Source: Usnea hakonensis
Taxonomy: Eukaryota > Ascomycota > Lecanoromycetes > Lecanorales > Parmeliaceae
Assembly (NCBI GenBank): GCA_013423325.1
Contig: BLJB01000150.1
Coordinates: forward strand, 1 to 64,000
Reading direction: 5' to 3'
DNA: 64,000 nucleotides
Positions 21,017 to 32,109 of this stretch are shown piece after piece; position 1 is the first letter of the stretch, and every line of letters starts with the position of its first letter. A program made the position numbers and the translations under genes. A model generated the notes under the pieces. That model searched no databases. It was not told where the DNA came from and saw only the letters and a program-made list of their open reading frames with translations.

Positions 21017-21649
21017 CGTCCGAAGCCTGCTGTTCTTTTCCGTAAAAAATCTGTACATGTACTATAGAATAATAGATGATCTTTCGTTTCTAACCTTTGA
21101 GTAAGAACCTATGCTGTGATCTCACAGCTGCTCCCCAAAGCGATGACGCTTCAAGACAATTAAGGATTACTTAATGGTCTTAATCAAAGGGGCAGTGGTA
21201 TTCGTGCAGTACTGTACCTCCTCACGGCTTTGCTGGCGTCGATTTGACGACAATCCAGGATTTGGGTCGCAATACATTAGCGCGGATTCGCTGCGGGGAT
21301 TTGTGGATGGTGCAGACGTCTTGCATGGCATAGCAGCGCTAGTGTCTTGCCTTATCCTAGTCTACCTTGCCTTGAAGGAAGACAATGAGTTATAGCCTAC
21401 TCATTTCAGCCTGAAGGCGGCTTTGTTACCTGCTGTAGAGCGTCAGCTGCGCTACACTGCCCCAGAGGATGTGCCTACAATCCCATAACCCCCGGCTGGG
21501 CCGCCAGTTTCAATCTCATATGAAGAGAAACCAAATCTTCATGAACGAAATCCTTCCAGTCCATGAAGCCCGGTACCTGGTCATTCGATGCCCAACTCTC
21601 CTTGCTCGAGTAGGAAGAGTTGCTGAAACTCCCCCCCTTAACTTGCGCA
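21017..21649. other. intergenic region with a possible small membrane ORF
   Basis: A 73-codon frame at 21174..21395 has one hydrophobic segment (GIAALVSCLILVYLALKE) and could be an extra 5' exon of the next gene or chance. Nothing else was seen. Confidence 0.3.
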
Positions 21650-22954
21650 ATGTTCCAATCTCGAACGTCTTTACCTTCTGATAGTACCCTGCACTCCAAT
21701 CTCATGAAGGTCATCTCATATTTCCCAATAGCTCTCTATGCCGAAAGCCTTCACGTGCGCAGCGCCCTTATCAGGAGTGTATCTACTCCCTCTTCAGTCG
21801 CTCCAGCCCTGACTGGCTGCGTGCGAGACCTAGGGGAGCTTTGGGAAACGGCAGCCTCCGATCTGTTCGAAGGCTTTGGAAAGACAAAGACCTATGAAGT
21901 TGCCAGCCTTCGACACGGTAATTCATTTCAGCTGGCTAATAGGGGCTTGCTAGAGTTGGCCGGACTGATTAGTAACCATAAGCGTCATGCAAATCATGCT
22001 CAACTTCTCCAGGATGGCGACATCCGCTGATACACTACAGTGCATGTAAGCTTTGTGACACCACTAGGGATTTCGGGCATTAGTGACAAAAGCGAGCCTC
22101 CTCCATGGCTGCCAAGCGTCTGCCAGGCAGTCGTGATGCTTGAGATAATGCTAGAGACCAGCATTGGCGCAGCAATGGGAGCTTTTGGTGTATGGGATGG
22201 GTCGGTGCTGATGGGTTGTATGGTTGTCAATGCGATAACGCTGTTGTTCCTACAGCGCAAGACATCCATAATCTTTGCAAATGTCAATAATTTGAAAGAT
22301 GATAAGAGGAGGACCGCGGCAGACGGGGCAGCACTTGATATTCATGTCATCTCTGAATCTTGGAACTCGTGCCACTTGGATGTGCTCGTGGGATACTCTA
22401 GTCAGCTTCACGGGCTGACGAACCTTCCGGCGTGGATAGTTGGTTCGTGGACAATACCCGTCGCCAGCCGCATTCTATCAGTGGTACTTCTCATACAAGC
22501 TGCTGTCCTTGCAAGCCTTATGGGTGTTTCTGGCCTTGACACCGTTGTGCCTACAGTTTGGCTAGCAGTATACACACTCACCCTCATCCCCCCAGCAATG
22601 ATAAACCGCAAGTACCCAGATGCCGTTCTAGCACCGCAAACTGCGACGGTGCAATCCGCAGGGACGCTACACTTCGCCTCAAGACGCTCGGCGCTGGCTT
22701 TCATTGCCATGCTCCCCGTTACTTCCAAGGTTCCAAAGTGGGACTGGTTGGACGTTTTCATGCCTAACAACAAAAGGCGACAGGAGTGGCAGAACGATCT
22801 CGAAACGAATGGGGTCATTTGCGGGGGAGAACCAACATCTCGCATCATCTCGGCAGCGGCAAGGACACATCTTGAGGAGGCAATGGTTGCCTACAGAAGC
22901 CCAAGGCTGTCGAAGTATTTGTCTGCATATAAACAAACCGTTGGTGCAACTTGA
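21650..22954 (+). CDS. polytopic membrane protein of unknown function
   Basis: I propose exons 21650..21971 and 22041..22954 (411 residues). The two parts are in the same frame but separated by a TGA at 22028; a 69-nt GT-AG intron (GTAACC...CTACAG) removes it and joins GLI to MHVSFVTPLG. The C-terminal 300 residues have about four hydrophobic segments (around VVMLEIMLETSIGAAMGAFG, VLMGCMVVNAITLLFL, ILSVVLLIQAAVLASLMGV and TVVPTVWLAVYTLTLI) and a charged tail. I do not recognise a named family. The first exon is weakly supported and the gene may start elsewhere, or the TGA may be a real nonsense mutation. Its position beside the HET gene suggests, but does not show, a shared role. Confidence 0.5.
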
Positions 22955-24446
22955 AGAACAAATAAACGACGTTTATTAAATTGTTTCTTTCTTTCTAAAT
23001 TTATCCTTTAGGCGTGCAAAAGTCATGCTAGTGTGTAGGATTTTATACAAATTGGTATTCCAGACTTAATGCATTCTATCTATAAAACGCTTCTAATTAA
23101 AGCCTTGTTCAGCGACTGGAACACTAGAGCCTGGACATTTTTCGAGGCTTTTCGAGCTTGGCAGGACATCCATCTTCTGTGCAAAAACATTGCCGTAGTA
23201 TCGCTCAACCAGGTTTTCCAAACCGTGTCAATTTCTGTCACTTCCGTCGACGTACTAACCGATGACCGGTAAGCCAGTAAGGCAAGACTCGACTTGAAAG
23301 TCATCGCTATCTATGGGGTGGAGTTGATCAGTCTTGAATGGTTGTGGGTATATGTATATAATACCCCAACCTTAGAATTGGAGATTGTGTTCCAAGACGG
23401 AGTAGCAAACGGGGGCTACAAGACGCCATTTGCCCAACGCTTCAAGATACGAGGATAAAATGCAAGTGAATCGTAAGGCAACGGGTCGATGGAGGTATTC
23501 AAACAAGCCACGTTACATCCCTGCGGCTGGTGTTACATAGTGTAGAGTGCTGACTCAAGGTACCGCCTTTTTAGAAGGCACACTCCGATTGCTATTGATG
23601 ACAGCTCTTGATAGTGTTCGCCACGATAGTATAGTATTTTTCGTATTTTGTCCGAACAAATAACAGTCAGACCTTCAGGCTCAACAATACCCAAGCTAAT
23701 ATACAACATGTCGTCTCAAATACCCGTAATAGGGAAGGGAAAGCGACCAGGTCTCCTCGCTCCACCCGAGCACCCTGCTCAAGTGTCATTGATTCCGTGG
23801 GGCTCGATGATTTTATATTCCCGAGCCGACGTAGAAAAATTCGATAATGGATCAAAGAAATCAAGGGAGAGCGCGTACGTTGGCAGCCTGTCAAGCCATA
23901 TACGGAGGTATATCAAGTAGAACTTACTTCCAGCTTCGCAAATGCCCTCTTTTGAACTTGCGAGAGGTCGATGGCTAGCAAAAGAAATAGGAAGTGGCCA
24001 AAAGGGAGTACTCGAGAGCAGCGAGCAAATATAAGGGAGCGTGAAGGGAGCAAAATAACGGAACGGCCCTTCCCTCTATTCGAGTTTATAGTCCAGATGT
24101 GAGGGTTTAACGGGTAGGACGGAGCCATATTTCTCCTGCTAGTGGTGATAGTGGCGGATGATTAATTGGCCTTGGTTGCTGAATCAGACAGTGAAGGAGG
24201 GAACTCAGGGGCCGCTTTTTGCACGTTGCTCTCTTTGGCAATGGCACCAAAATCAGAAAGTCAATCTTCCAAAATTTCAGAATTTCTCTCTAGCACTCTC
24301 ACTAAGCCGGAATCTACACCGAGACCAACCGTTTCTGCCATCTGTACCAACAGGGTAGCCTTGTTTGTGGATTTTGTGCCTCGGAAAGGCGTTTCAAGGA
24401 AGACGCAGCCCACAACAGACATGAAGCTATTTGGATAATAACTCTG
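22955..24446. other. gene-poor stretch
   Basis: About 1.5 kb with AT-rich patches and only short frames. The longest, 23648..23920, reads as a proline/serine-containing peptide without recognisable family. I consider it non-coding or decayed. Confidence 0.4.
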
Positions 24447-24970
24447 TCATAATCTTGCAGTAATTATAGCCTTTTGGACAATTATGCCGCCCAAGCAGTG
24501 ACGAACAAAGACGATGGGTCGCTTTGCGCCTCTTGACCTCTGTTTGTAAAGTGCTTGCACAAGCTGTGGCAGATCCAGAAACAGCTTGAACAATTCGTCC
24601 GAGAAACAACGCCCATACTGCATGTTGCCAGCTGTAACATCGAGCTTGAGTCCTCCGTCGAAGAATCCCATTTCCCCCTGGCGGATTAGGCGTACAATCA
24701 TACCCGACGGCGTCCAGGCCACAAGCGAGGTGCCTAGAACGCATCCCGCCAGAGAAGAAAGTAACAGGTACTTCCTGTTTGTTAATTTGTCTGCAAAATG
24801 GGCGATGATTGGCATAGTCTCGACGTGTACGAACAACGCCGAAGACGAAGACAATACAGTAGCGACTTTTAAAACCGTTCGTAGACCGAGATATGAGGCA
24901 GCAAAATGCCTGTAAAACTAACGACAACGCCGACGCCCTGCTAGATACGGGCTCGCCGATCGAGCACAAT
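24447..24970 (-). pseudogene. chimeric remnant: MFS transporter piece joined to an alpha/beta hydrolase piece
   Basis: On the minus strand, reading from about 24900, the frame gives TMPIIAHFADKLTNRKYLLL and SLAGCVLGTSLVAWTP, which look like a major-facilitator segment (loop 2-3 and following helix). The same frame later gives KRPIVFVRHCLGGIIVQKAI, which looks like the nucleophile-elbow strand of a lipase-like hydrolase with the catalytic Ser position changed to Cys (family usually HSLGG). No start, no complete domain and no splice pattern explain the join, so I read it as decayed fragments brought together by rearrangement. The hydrolase piece is of the same broad type as the fragment at 14809..15129. 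Confidence 0.45.
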
Positions 24971-25171
24971 TGACTAAAAGTTCATGATATCCCAAATCTT
25001 CACAATCGATAGTAGGTCGATTCTTAATAGCAAACAAAAAATCAAATATGAGGATCTTGATCAATCTCCACATGTCGTGCGAAGACGGAGCTCAGAGGTT
25101 TCTAAGGAAGGGAAACGAAGTACCGTAGATGGAATCATCTTGGGCGAGGCTCCTCACGCTCAGGCTCAGGC

Positions 25172-27200
25172 TCATTCTGCATTGAAGTTGATCAGGGAGC
25201 TCAATTTCCTTTCACCCACACGAAATTCCACTTCCAGGACAGCTTTGCGCTGCTCGTCGCGTACTCTCCAAGTGACTGGGAAATCGAGTGGTTTCAAGAA
25301 CGCCCCAACGGCAATGACTCCGGAGAGGCTATCTTTGTGCAGCTCGAGATTCGCCGAACTCTGAAAATCAAAGGCCCACAGAAGACTTGGTATCATGGCT
25401 TCTAGAGTCATCGTTGCTGCATGTCGCCCGGGGCAAGCTCTCCGGCCAAAACCGAAAGCACCCGACGGAAGGTCGGGGCATTCGACGTAGCGTTCAGGGC
25501 GAAAGAGTGCGGGCTCGGGGTAAATATCCTCGTCTTGATGAGCCCCCAAGTGGTTGAAGAGAACAGTAGAGCCTTTGCGGATCTTGTAGCCCATGTATGT
25601 ATCGTCGGCGGTGGTGCAATGAGGCAAGTCTTGAAGGATCGGCCGCCAGCGCAAGACCTCTTTGACGAAAGCTTTGACATATGGCATTTTAGGACTATCG
25701 TGCAGATCTGGAAGCCGGGATCGACCGGCGATGTCGTCCAGCTCCTTTCTCGCATGTTTAACGGCATTTGGGTAGAGCATACATGCAAGGACAAATTATT
25801 GCAGCGTGGTGGCACTCGAGTCTACCCCTACTTCGAAAAAAACGCCGACCAGACTACGGATCTCAACTGGTGTGAGATTTCCAGTGTTCTTGCTGGTCAT
25901 CACATGTTTAGTCCAGCTCCATGAGTCTGCGTCCATTGCATGCGCAGAGTTTCTCCCGAACCATTTCTGGGTGCGCTCGTGTAACCTGTCTGTTGGAAAT
26001 TGGAATTGGCAATTTCGCTTATATTGGATTCCCAGCCTTCTCTTGGCAGGGGTCGGCCTGGACACCCAAATGGTATGATAAGTAGGACTGTTCCAGGGGA
26101 GTTTCTAGAGATCAATCAATACCTCTTGAATATCCATCTATCCCATGGATCGGCGACATGTAGGGTAAAATCTCTTGGCGGTACACCAAAATTTCTTTTC
26201 ACGGTATTTTGATTTTCTATAAACGGCCTTTATAGATATAATTTTTGGTTATAAAGTTTTAGATCTTGTTAAAAAGAATAACTTTCAAACTGAATACTTT
26301 TTTATTAAGGTACTCGTTCTTAAAGCGCAGCGAGTTGCAAAAAGGGACTGTTTTTTTATGTTCGGTCGCCTACCCCTGAATTTTACCCCCTGCCGGTCCA
26401 TGGGATATAGATTTCAACACTGTCGCCGAACTTCTTCCATGGTGCTAGGAAGTTGGGCAGATGGTTCAGTATGGGAAAGATGTCGACGATTCATGTCGAG
26501 CTAGTCAGTGCCTGGGCAAAGATATCTGCCAGATCCAAGATCTCTCGATAGTCCGCGTCGTTCTTTTCCGGGTCCTTTGCATAAGCGAGGGTGTAAAAAA
26601 TGTTGAAGTTGAGCCGGTTGAAGCACGGCACCATATCTTCTGCGGTCATCAAACGAACAAGAGCGCGTCGACTCTCGATCTGCACCAATTCTTGATAGCT
26701 TTGCGATATCTGGGAATTCAAAAGTGACACGTGAATCCGATTGTGGGTTTTCCATTTGTCTCCGTAGGGAAACTTGCTGTCTGCATGTTCTTGGTCATGA
26801 CATATAATCATCTCGAGTCGGGAGTTGTATCGAGCCCCCTTCTTGCCGAAAAGATTCTTCGTAGTTGGTTCCCCAAAACAATCACGTCACTCCAACCGAG
26901 CTTGAGCCGAACAATAGGGCCATATTGCTGATGTCAAAGAGCCAAGGTCTTGCGCATATCCAACCGATCGATTTGGAGGATGCTTCTGACAAGTGGAAGT
27001 CCGCGTGGGTCCGGGGGCAAACGCTGGCCGCCATGGTTTTGAGAGACAATGAGCAGCACTGCAGCAAAAACACGGCTGCCAGCAAAATCACGAACATTTG
27101 GAGGGAAGTTCTGGAGGAAAAGGAGTGCAATGCTCAATTGAGGGAAGAAAGGTGAACAGAAGTAGATGGGTGAGATATAAAATCCAAAGCATATCATGCG
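25172..27200 (-). pseudogene. cytochrome P450 pseudogene interrupted by a MITE
   Basis: Reading from about 27200 leftward: an N-terminal hydrophobic anchor and proline hinge (RLPPDPRGLPLVRSIL), then GPIVRLKLGWSDVIVLGNQ, PYGDKWKTHNRIHVSLL (helix C), LTPVEIRSLVGVFFEVGVDS (I helix), KEVLRWRPI (ExxR region), FRPERYV (PERF) and the haem loop FGFGRRACPGRH with its Cys ligand. Breaks: TGA after KTLAL (near 26926), a frameshift after LGNQ, TGA after LTSST (near 26488), a 265-bp element at 26141..26405, another frameshift, and TAA after SATTLQ (near 25790) at conserved Trp positions. The haem-binding exon (25172..25780) is still open. It is clearly non-functional as a full enzyme. Confidence 0.85.
26141..26405. 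mobile_element. 265-bp MITE with terminal inverted repeats and TA target duplication
   Basis: The ends read TCCCATGGATCGGC and, on the other strand, TCCCATGGACCGGC (13 of 14 identical), followed on both sides by similar GGGTAAAAT motifs a few bases further in. TA dinucleotides flank both ends (26139-26140 and 26406-26407). Removing the element rejoins the P450 reading DSVEIYRWIFKRY. The interior is AT-rich and non-coding. TA duplication and size fit a Tc1/mariner-type MITE mobilised in trans. No related full-length transposase is seen in the window. Confidence 0.78.
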
Positions 27201-27867
27201 CAGAGGAGCCCCCTGATTGTGAATCACCTAAGACTCGCTACGCTCGTATACTGATAATCATGGCCATAATGCATAACGCTCTAGAATGTTGAAATTCTGA
27301 GCGAGAGACTTCAAAGAATATGGACAGACATGACGATGTTGCTGGCAAATGCGAACATAAATGGAAGTGTGAGACTGCTGTACCTTAGTGCTGATAACAT
27401 CGGACTTGATCGCTGACTCACATTTTGATAACAGCAACACTAAGTATCGATGCATGCGTTCTAGCTACTATTTCTAGTACGTCTTGCGCATCTAAGATTG
27501 GGTTTCGGAGATGTTCGCAGTGAGGGAAAGGGTATGACAACTATACATTGACGCCCCCTTTTACTATCCCCCCTCCCACTAGATAGAAATAGGCTTAGAA
27601 CACGAGTATACCTCTTGCCGCTAAGAAAGCAACACCGTGTATACCGAATCTACCGAATCTACCACTGGTAAGACGTACTCGTCGGGTGGAGTCTTATAAC
27701 CTTTGTCTCCCGCCCTGATTGCAACATCAACACTACATCTCTTGGCCATTGTTGTAGAGGTTCCTGCCGCTTATCAATCGGTCTTTGCCTGAACTCAACA
27801 GAACCTGCTTCTTGAGGAAGCCGCACCTTAAGATCCATCGCATCATTCAACAGGGTCCTTCGCAGCT
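27201..27867. other. intergenic region, no gene seen
   Basis: About 670 bp separating the P450 pseudogene from the decarboxylase-like gene. It contains a short duplicated ACCGAATCT motif near 27645 and nothing else that I can support. Confidence 0.4.
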
Positions 27868-28501
27868 ATGTCTCAGCGTTTTCCTCCTATTCCACTCGAC
27901 GATCCATCCTCGTTGGGCAGTACCTTCGAGGCCGAAGTCCGAAAACATCACGGCGATAACCCGGGCTTTAAATACAAGGACGAGAATGGCGCTCCTATTG
28001 GCCCTTTCGCCGTGCTCAGGTAAAGTAACCTAGTCTCTACAGGTTTCAAAAGGCATAGTCGCGCTAAGCGGATTGCTTAATAGTTACACACCCGACCTAT
28101 TCCAGCCATTCATGGCAATGGGAGACGCTATTCTTAACCAAAAAGATTTTGAGCCGCGCGCCCGTGAGCTAGTCATCTTGGCCGTTATGGCGGTAATTGA
28201 CTGCCCGTTCGTATTATACGCCCACACGCGGGTCGCGATAAAGTTAGGGCTATCGGAAGAGCAGGTTACTCTCGCTTGTAAAGGAAAGGTACCAATAGAC
28301 CTAACAAAAGAGGAGGCTATTATCTATACAACTGCTCTAGAGCTAGCGCGTAGCCGAGGTCCATTGGACGAGCAAACTTGGCAGCGCGCGGAAGGGGCTC
28401 TAGGGAGAGAGAAGTCTGCTCGCCTTGCTCATATTGTGGGCGTTTATCTGTACTCCAGTACCATCCTCAACTTGGGAGCAATACCTGCGCCGAAAGATTG
28501 A
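27868..28501 (+). CDS. carboxymuconolactone decarboxylase-like protein
   Basis: Exons 27868..28019 and 28084..28501 (64-nt intron) encode 189 residues. The CMD/AhpD-like fold is marked by LFQPFMAMGDAILNQKDFEP, RARELVILAVMA and YAHTRVAIKLGLSEEQV. Typical members carry a CxxC (AhpD) or act on carboxymuconolactone; here only one Cys (DCPF) lies near the expected position, so peroxidase activity of the AhpD type is unlikely. Fungal stand-alone CMD proteins are often in aromatic-degradation or secondary-metabolite contexts, but the neighbours here are decayed. There is no targeting signal, so it is presumably cytosolic. It is the only intact gene between 23 and 30 kb. Confidence 0.86.
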
Positions 28502-28892
28502 AAAGTGATACGTGAAAGACGGCGCAAATTTGTAATAGAAGTCAAGGGAATAGAAGTTCCTACCTTGGCTCGTACTATCTCCTCTGCAGAGCGATTGTGT
28601 AGAAGAGATGATAACAACTCAGAACGTATGCGGAGGCATCTGCTCGTGACATTCTCACATATCTTAGCCGTCCTCTTTTACTGAGCCCACTGTAGCATGC
28701 TGTCTAGCTTAGAAAATGACACGTGTTCCACTGAAGAAAAACTTAGATATATGCAGATCTGTAAGCACATCTGACTTGTGACGCACGATGACGGGAACTT
28801 ATGCCCATGACGACCCAGCATTGAATCGGGAACAGGTACATGTTTCGACTCCAGCGTCTTCATTACTTGCAGGCTCCCGAGTACAGAACCTC
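28502..28892. other. intergenic region, no gene seen
   Basis: About 390 bp downstream of the decarboxylase-like gene with no supported element. Confidence 0.4.
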
Positions 28893-29383
28893 ATGAGGGG
28901 GTGCTACGCCACCCGCTGTCGGAATCTGCAGTAGTATTGTGTCCTTGGTGAAAAGCGTTCCGTGCCCCAACTTGCTGACGTTGGCTGTGTCGGCCGCAAA
29001 GAATAAACCATTCAGTCCGCTGGATATATTGGCCCGCTGGGAGGAATTCGGGAAGGTTATCTTGGCCGCACCTGTGAGAAATGCGACGTATCTGGGATGT
29101 CGAGCTCAACAAGGTATGTTGACAGCATTGATGCGTGTGGGAAAACTCACTGGACCGCGGGAGCGACGTGTTTACTGCCGTTGCCCCCTGCGGGGATGAT
29201 GCTGTACGAGGCATTGGCCGAACTTCCGAGTTGTGCCACCATAAATCCGGCCGTGCCATTTTTGGAGGACGTTACGAAGGGAGCGTCGAGTTGCAAGCAT
29301 TGCAAAACCGACGTCCCGTTCTCAGCTGCAGTAGTTGTCAGGTTGATATGCGCACATCTATCCAGAACAAGTCTGTGGTCCAC
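28893..29383 (-). pseudogene. decayed N-glycosylation-rich secreted protein
   Basis: The minus strand reads DRCAHINLTTTAAENGTSVL, QLDAPFVTSSKNGTAGFMVA and NASYSIIPAGGNGSKHVAPA with five NxS/T sequons, then a stop after PAVQ. After a second break the pattern continues in another frame as ANISSGLNGLFFAADTANVS and GHGTLFTKDTILLQIPTAGG, ending YSGACK. The codon pattern and sequons suggest a former extracellular protein. I cannot name the family. There is no start or signal peptide upstream. Confidence 0.5.
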
Positions 29384-30336
29384 AGTACGACTGAAGAAAA
29401 CAACCGGTACGCTTCACTGAATCCAAGACATTATATAAACATGGATCGTTGTCCGCTGATAAAATTCACTTGATTTGCAACAGGCAGTCATACCCTCTTT
29501 GTAAGGATTTCAGCGTAATGAAAATCTTTTAAAAATATTCATATTGACGCAAACTTTCTGCACCACTCTTTCAGTGAACAGAGCCAATGTGCCTACCCAG
29601 TTTTTGCCTCTCGAGCAGTAACGAACTGTTACATCCTCCCCTGACATATCTCCAACATCTCACACTCCTCTCTCCTGACAGACAAAACATCTTCGCAGCA
29701 CACAGACTGCTGTGCACGCATTGCTATCCAGTCTCTACCCTCTACTCCATCCATCTAGTCTTTTCTCAAAGTAGCACCTCTTCCACCGCAACAGCTTCTC
29801 CCACCTATCCCCGGCTTCGACCTTCCGAAATTGCGTCTTTCGCTCTGTCCAACTTTGTCTCTTGAAATGACACAATCAGGACCTCTTGAGCAAACATAGC
29901 AGACAACCCAACACTAACTCTGCAAAGACAGTGCTAGAACCCCAATACGACAGAGTACATTTCAAACCTCAGATTTCCCAATCCGAGAATTCCTTGATTT
30001 TACGACCACGCTCGCCGCACCAACCACACGGTAAATCGATGTCCCACTCCCGTCCTACGAGGCGTATGGTCCCTGCCGTTTCCTTGTTCCTAATGTACTA
30101 ATTAGCGGTTTTAGTGGTGTCAATGACACTGCTGGACAAGAGCAGCAGGTTTGGCTAGTCGACGATCTTACACGCGTAGGGGATCCCAAGATAGACGTGC
30201 AGGCCAGGGCGGCTACCACCAGATTCTCAACAGCCGTGGCACCGCTTGTGGTATGCACAGATGAGGACAATTACGCGAGGACCAGCTTTGCAGTAAGGTA
30301 TATCCGTATTGATAGCCTATCTACACAAGTGGCACT
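29384..30336. other. intergenic region with CT-rich leader-like sequence
   Basis: A CT-rich stretch at 29590-29870 resembles fungal 5' leaders, and an ATG at 29869 opens only 10 codons. Open plus-strand frames continue at 29886..30101 and 30104..30427, the latter antisense to the isocitrate lyase 3' end, but no family or convincing splice joins them. A small gene here is possible and unproven. Confidence 0.35.
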
Positions 30337-32109
30337 TTACTTGAATTGGTCCTCGGTCACACCCTTACCCATTGCACTCGTCGAGCTCACCCCCCCAGTC
30401 ACCATCTTCAGCATGTTGTCAACATAGTTGGCACCCGACCATTTCTGATGAGTCACTACGTCGATCTTGCCTTCCATTTCTGGTTCCTGAACAAGTTCTC
30501 CATATGCACGCATGCCTTGCTTAGCATATGCTTTTGAAAATTGATCGGAGATGAGAGCTGTGGTGTGCAGCCCGGCAAGTGTGATGAACTGCCAGCAATA
30601 TCCAATGTTAGCCAGGCGCTTGATGTAAGTTTCTTGCTCGTCGCGTGGCATGGCTGCTTTCCAGTTGAAGGATGGGGAGAGGTTGTACGCGAGTCTTATG
30701 ATGCTGTTAGCTTTGCAGCATAATATTAGAATGCTCAGGGAAAACATACTTTTGTTCGGGCCAGACAGTGTGAACCCCATTAGCGAACTCTTCTGCCTGC
30801 TTGTAATCTGGCTTCGCGCTTTCCATCCATATCATATCTGCATACGGTGCGTAAGCAATGGCTCTGTTTACAGCACATCCGCAGCCGCCTTGATAACGAT
30901 AGAAACCCTCTCTAGTCCGTGGCGAGTCCCAGTCCCAGTGAATGTCCACGCCAGTCAGACCTTTGGCGATGGCTCTCGACTCAGAGTTACTCTTGCCCCT
31001 GACCATTGAATGATATTCTTTGATCAAGCCAGCTTTATCCACGTGCACACCAGCGTGGATCATCTCTTCTACTGCGTCATCAAAGAGCTTGAGACCAGCT
31101 TGAGCGATCCATTGATCCTCGATCGCTTGCAATTGCTGCCCAGTCTTTCCTGCTTCCTCGGCTGCTACCATTAGGTCGTTGAGAGGCTGGAGAGCTGGGT
31201 TCGTCATGCCTAGAATGAAACCGTGGTCCCGCGGATCAATTGTGGAGGTGATGAGGGTAGCAGCTTCGGAGTCCGTGCGGGCAACAGCCAAAAGGTCGGA
31301 GCCCATAATATCAGCTTGGGCTCTAATCGCCACCAGTCGATTAATGTGTTCACTAATCGGTACGAGCACCTTGCCTGCCATGTGACCACACTTTTTCGTC
31401 CCGGGCGCTTGATCTTCGATGTGAATGCCTGCGGCTCCTTTTTCAATAAACAGCTTCGTGAGCTTCATGATTGCTGTAAGGCCACCATGACCAGTATCTG
31501 CATCTGCAATAATGGGTCGCAGGAAGTCCGTGTTAGCAACACTGCCCCGATTCGCCTTGAGTGTGGTGAATCGCTCTTCTCTTTGCTTGCGGTCGTGGAA
31601 CAGTTGGGCCATGAAGAGATGTTGGACTTTGTTCGGAACGGTGTTCTGCGATATGTCAGTCCTAGCTTTTATGAGGGCTTGATCTTGTTGTACCATAGGA
31701 TAATCTGCCAGATCTGGTGAGGGTTCATCCGTTGACGAAGCAGTTGAGGAACACTGCCATCCGGAGACATAGACAGTGTCAAGATACTTTGCCATTTGCG
31801 TAAGCATGGTTGGCTCCATACAACCATATGTGTAACTAGCATCGCCGTTCTATACATTGCCATTAGTACAAACTTTATCAGAGCCCGGGCATCACCATCA
31901 CCAACCCTGAATCTGCTCTCGACGATGTTCCACAACTTCTTGCTCATAGCATTGCTTGGGTATTCAACTTTGAGGCTCCCTCTCTTAGCAACAATTTGCT
32001 CTGCTGTGAAGGGCCGCTTGGTGAACCTCCATCTAGAGTCAGACCACCACTCCTTCACGGCGTTGACGTCCGCTTGGTAAAGCTGCTCTTCATGGTCTAA
32101 TGAAGACAT
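30337..32109 (-). CDS. ICL1: isocitrate lyase (glyoxylate cycle)
   Basis: Complement of 30337..30694, 30750..31645, 31694..31849 and 31906..32109 gives 537 residues, the usual length. It cleaves isocitrate to glyoxylate and succinate for growth on acetate and fatty acids. The catalytic motif KKCGH is at 204-208. Other signatures are DADTGHGGLTAIMKLTKLFI, GIHIEDQAPGTK, VARTDSEAATLI, YNLSPSFNW and HQKWSGANYVDNMLKMVTGG. Introns are 55, 48 and 56 nt; the 48-nt one is in frame without a stop. The start follows the family (an acidic leader, then WRFTKRPFTAEQIVAKRGSL). Several normally invariant positions differ (GGCGCAVNRAIAYAPYADMI), so it may be a divergent paralogue; methylisocitrate lyase is less likely because no mitochondrial presequence is seen. 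No SKL-type C-terminus is present. Confidence 0.93.

Noticed and set aside
22408..22848. 146-codon minus-strand open frame
   Set aside because: Antisense shadow of the polytopic membrane protein.
24158..24438. 90-codon plus-strand open frame, Ser/Thr/Lys rich
   Set aside because: No family, overlaps nothing informative, lies in the decayed zone.
30104..30427. Open plus-strand frame antisense to the ICL1 3' end
   Set aside because: No start codon, no homology and more than a quarter of it is the complement of conserved ICL coding sequence.
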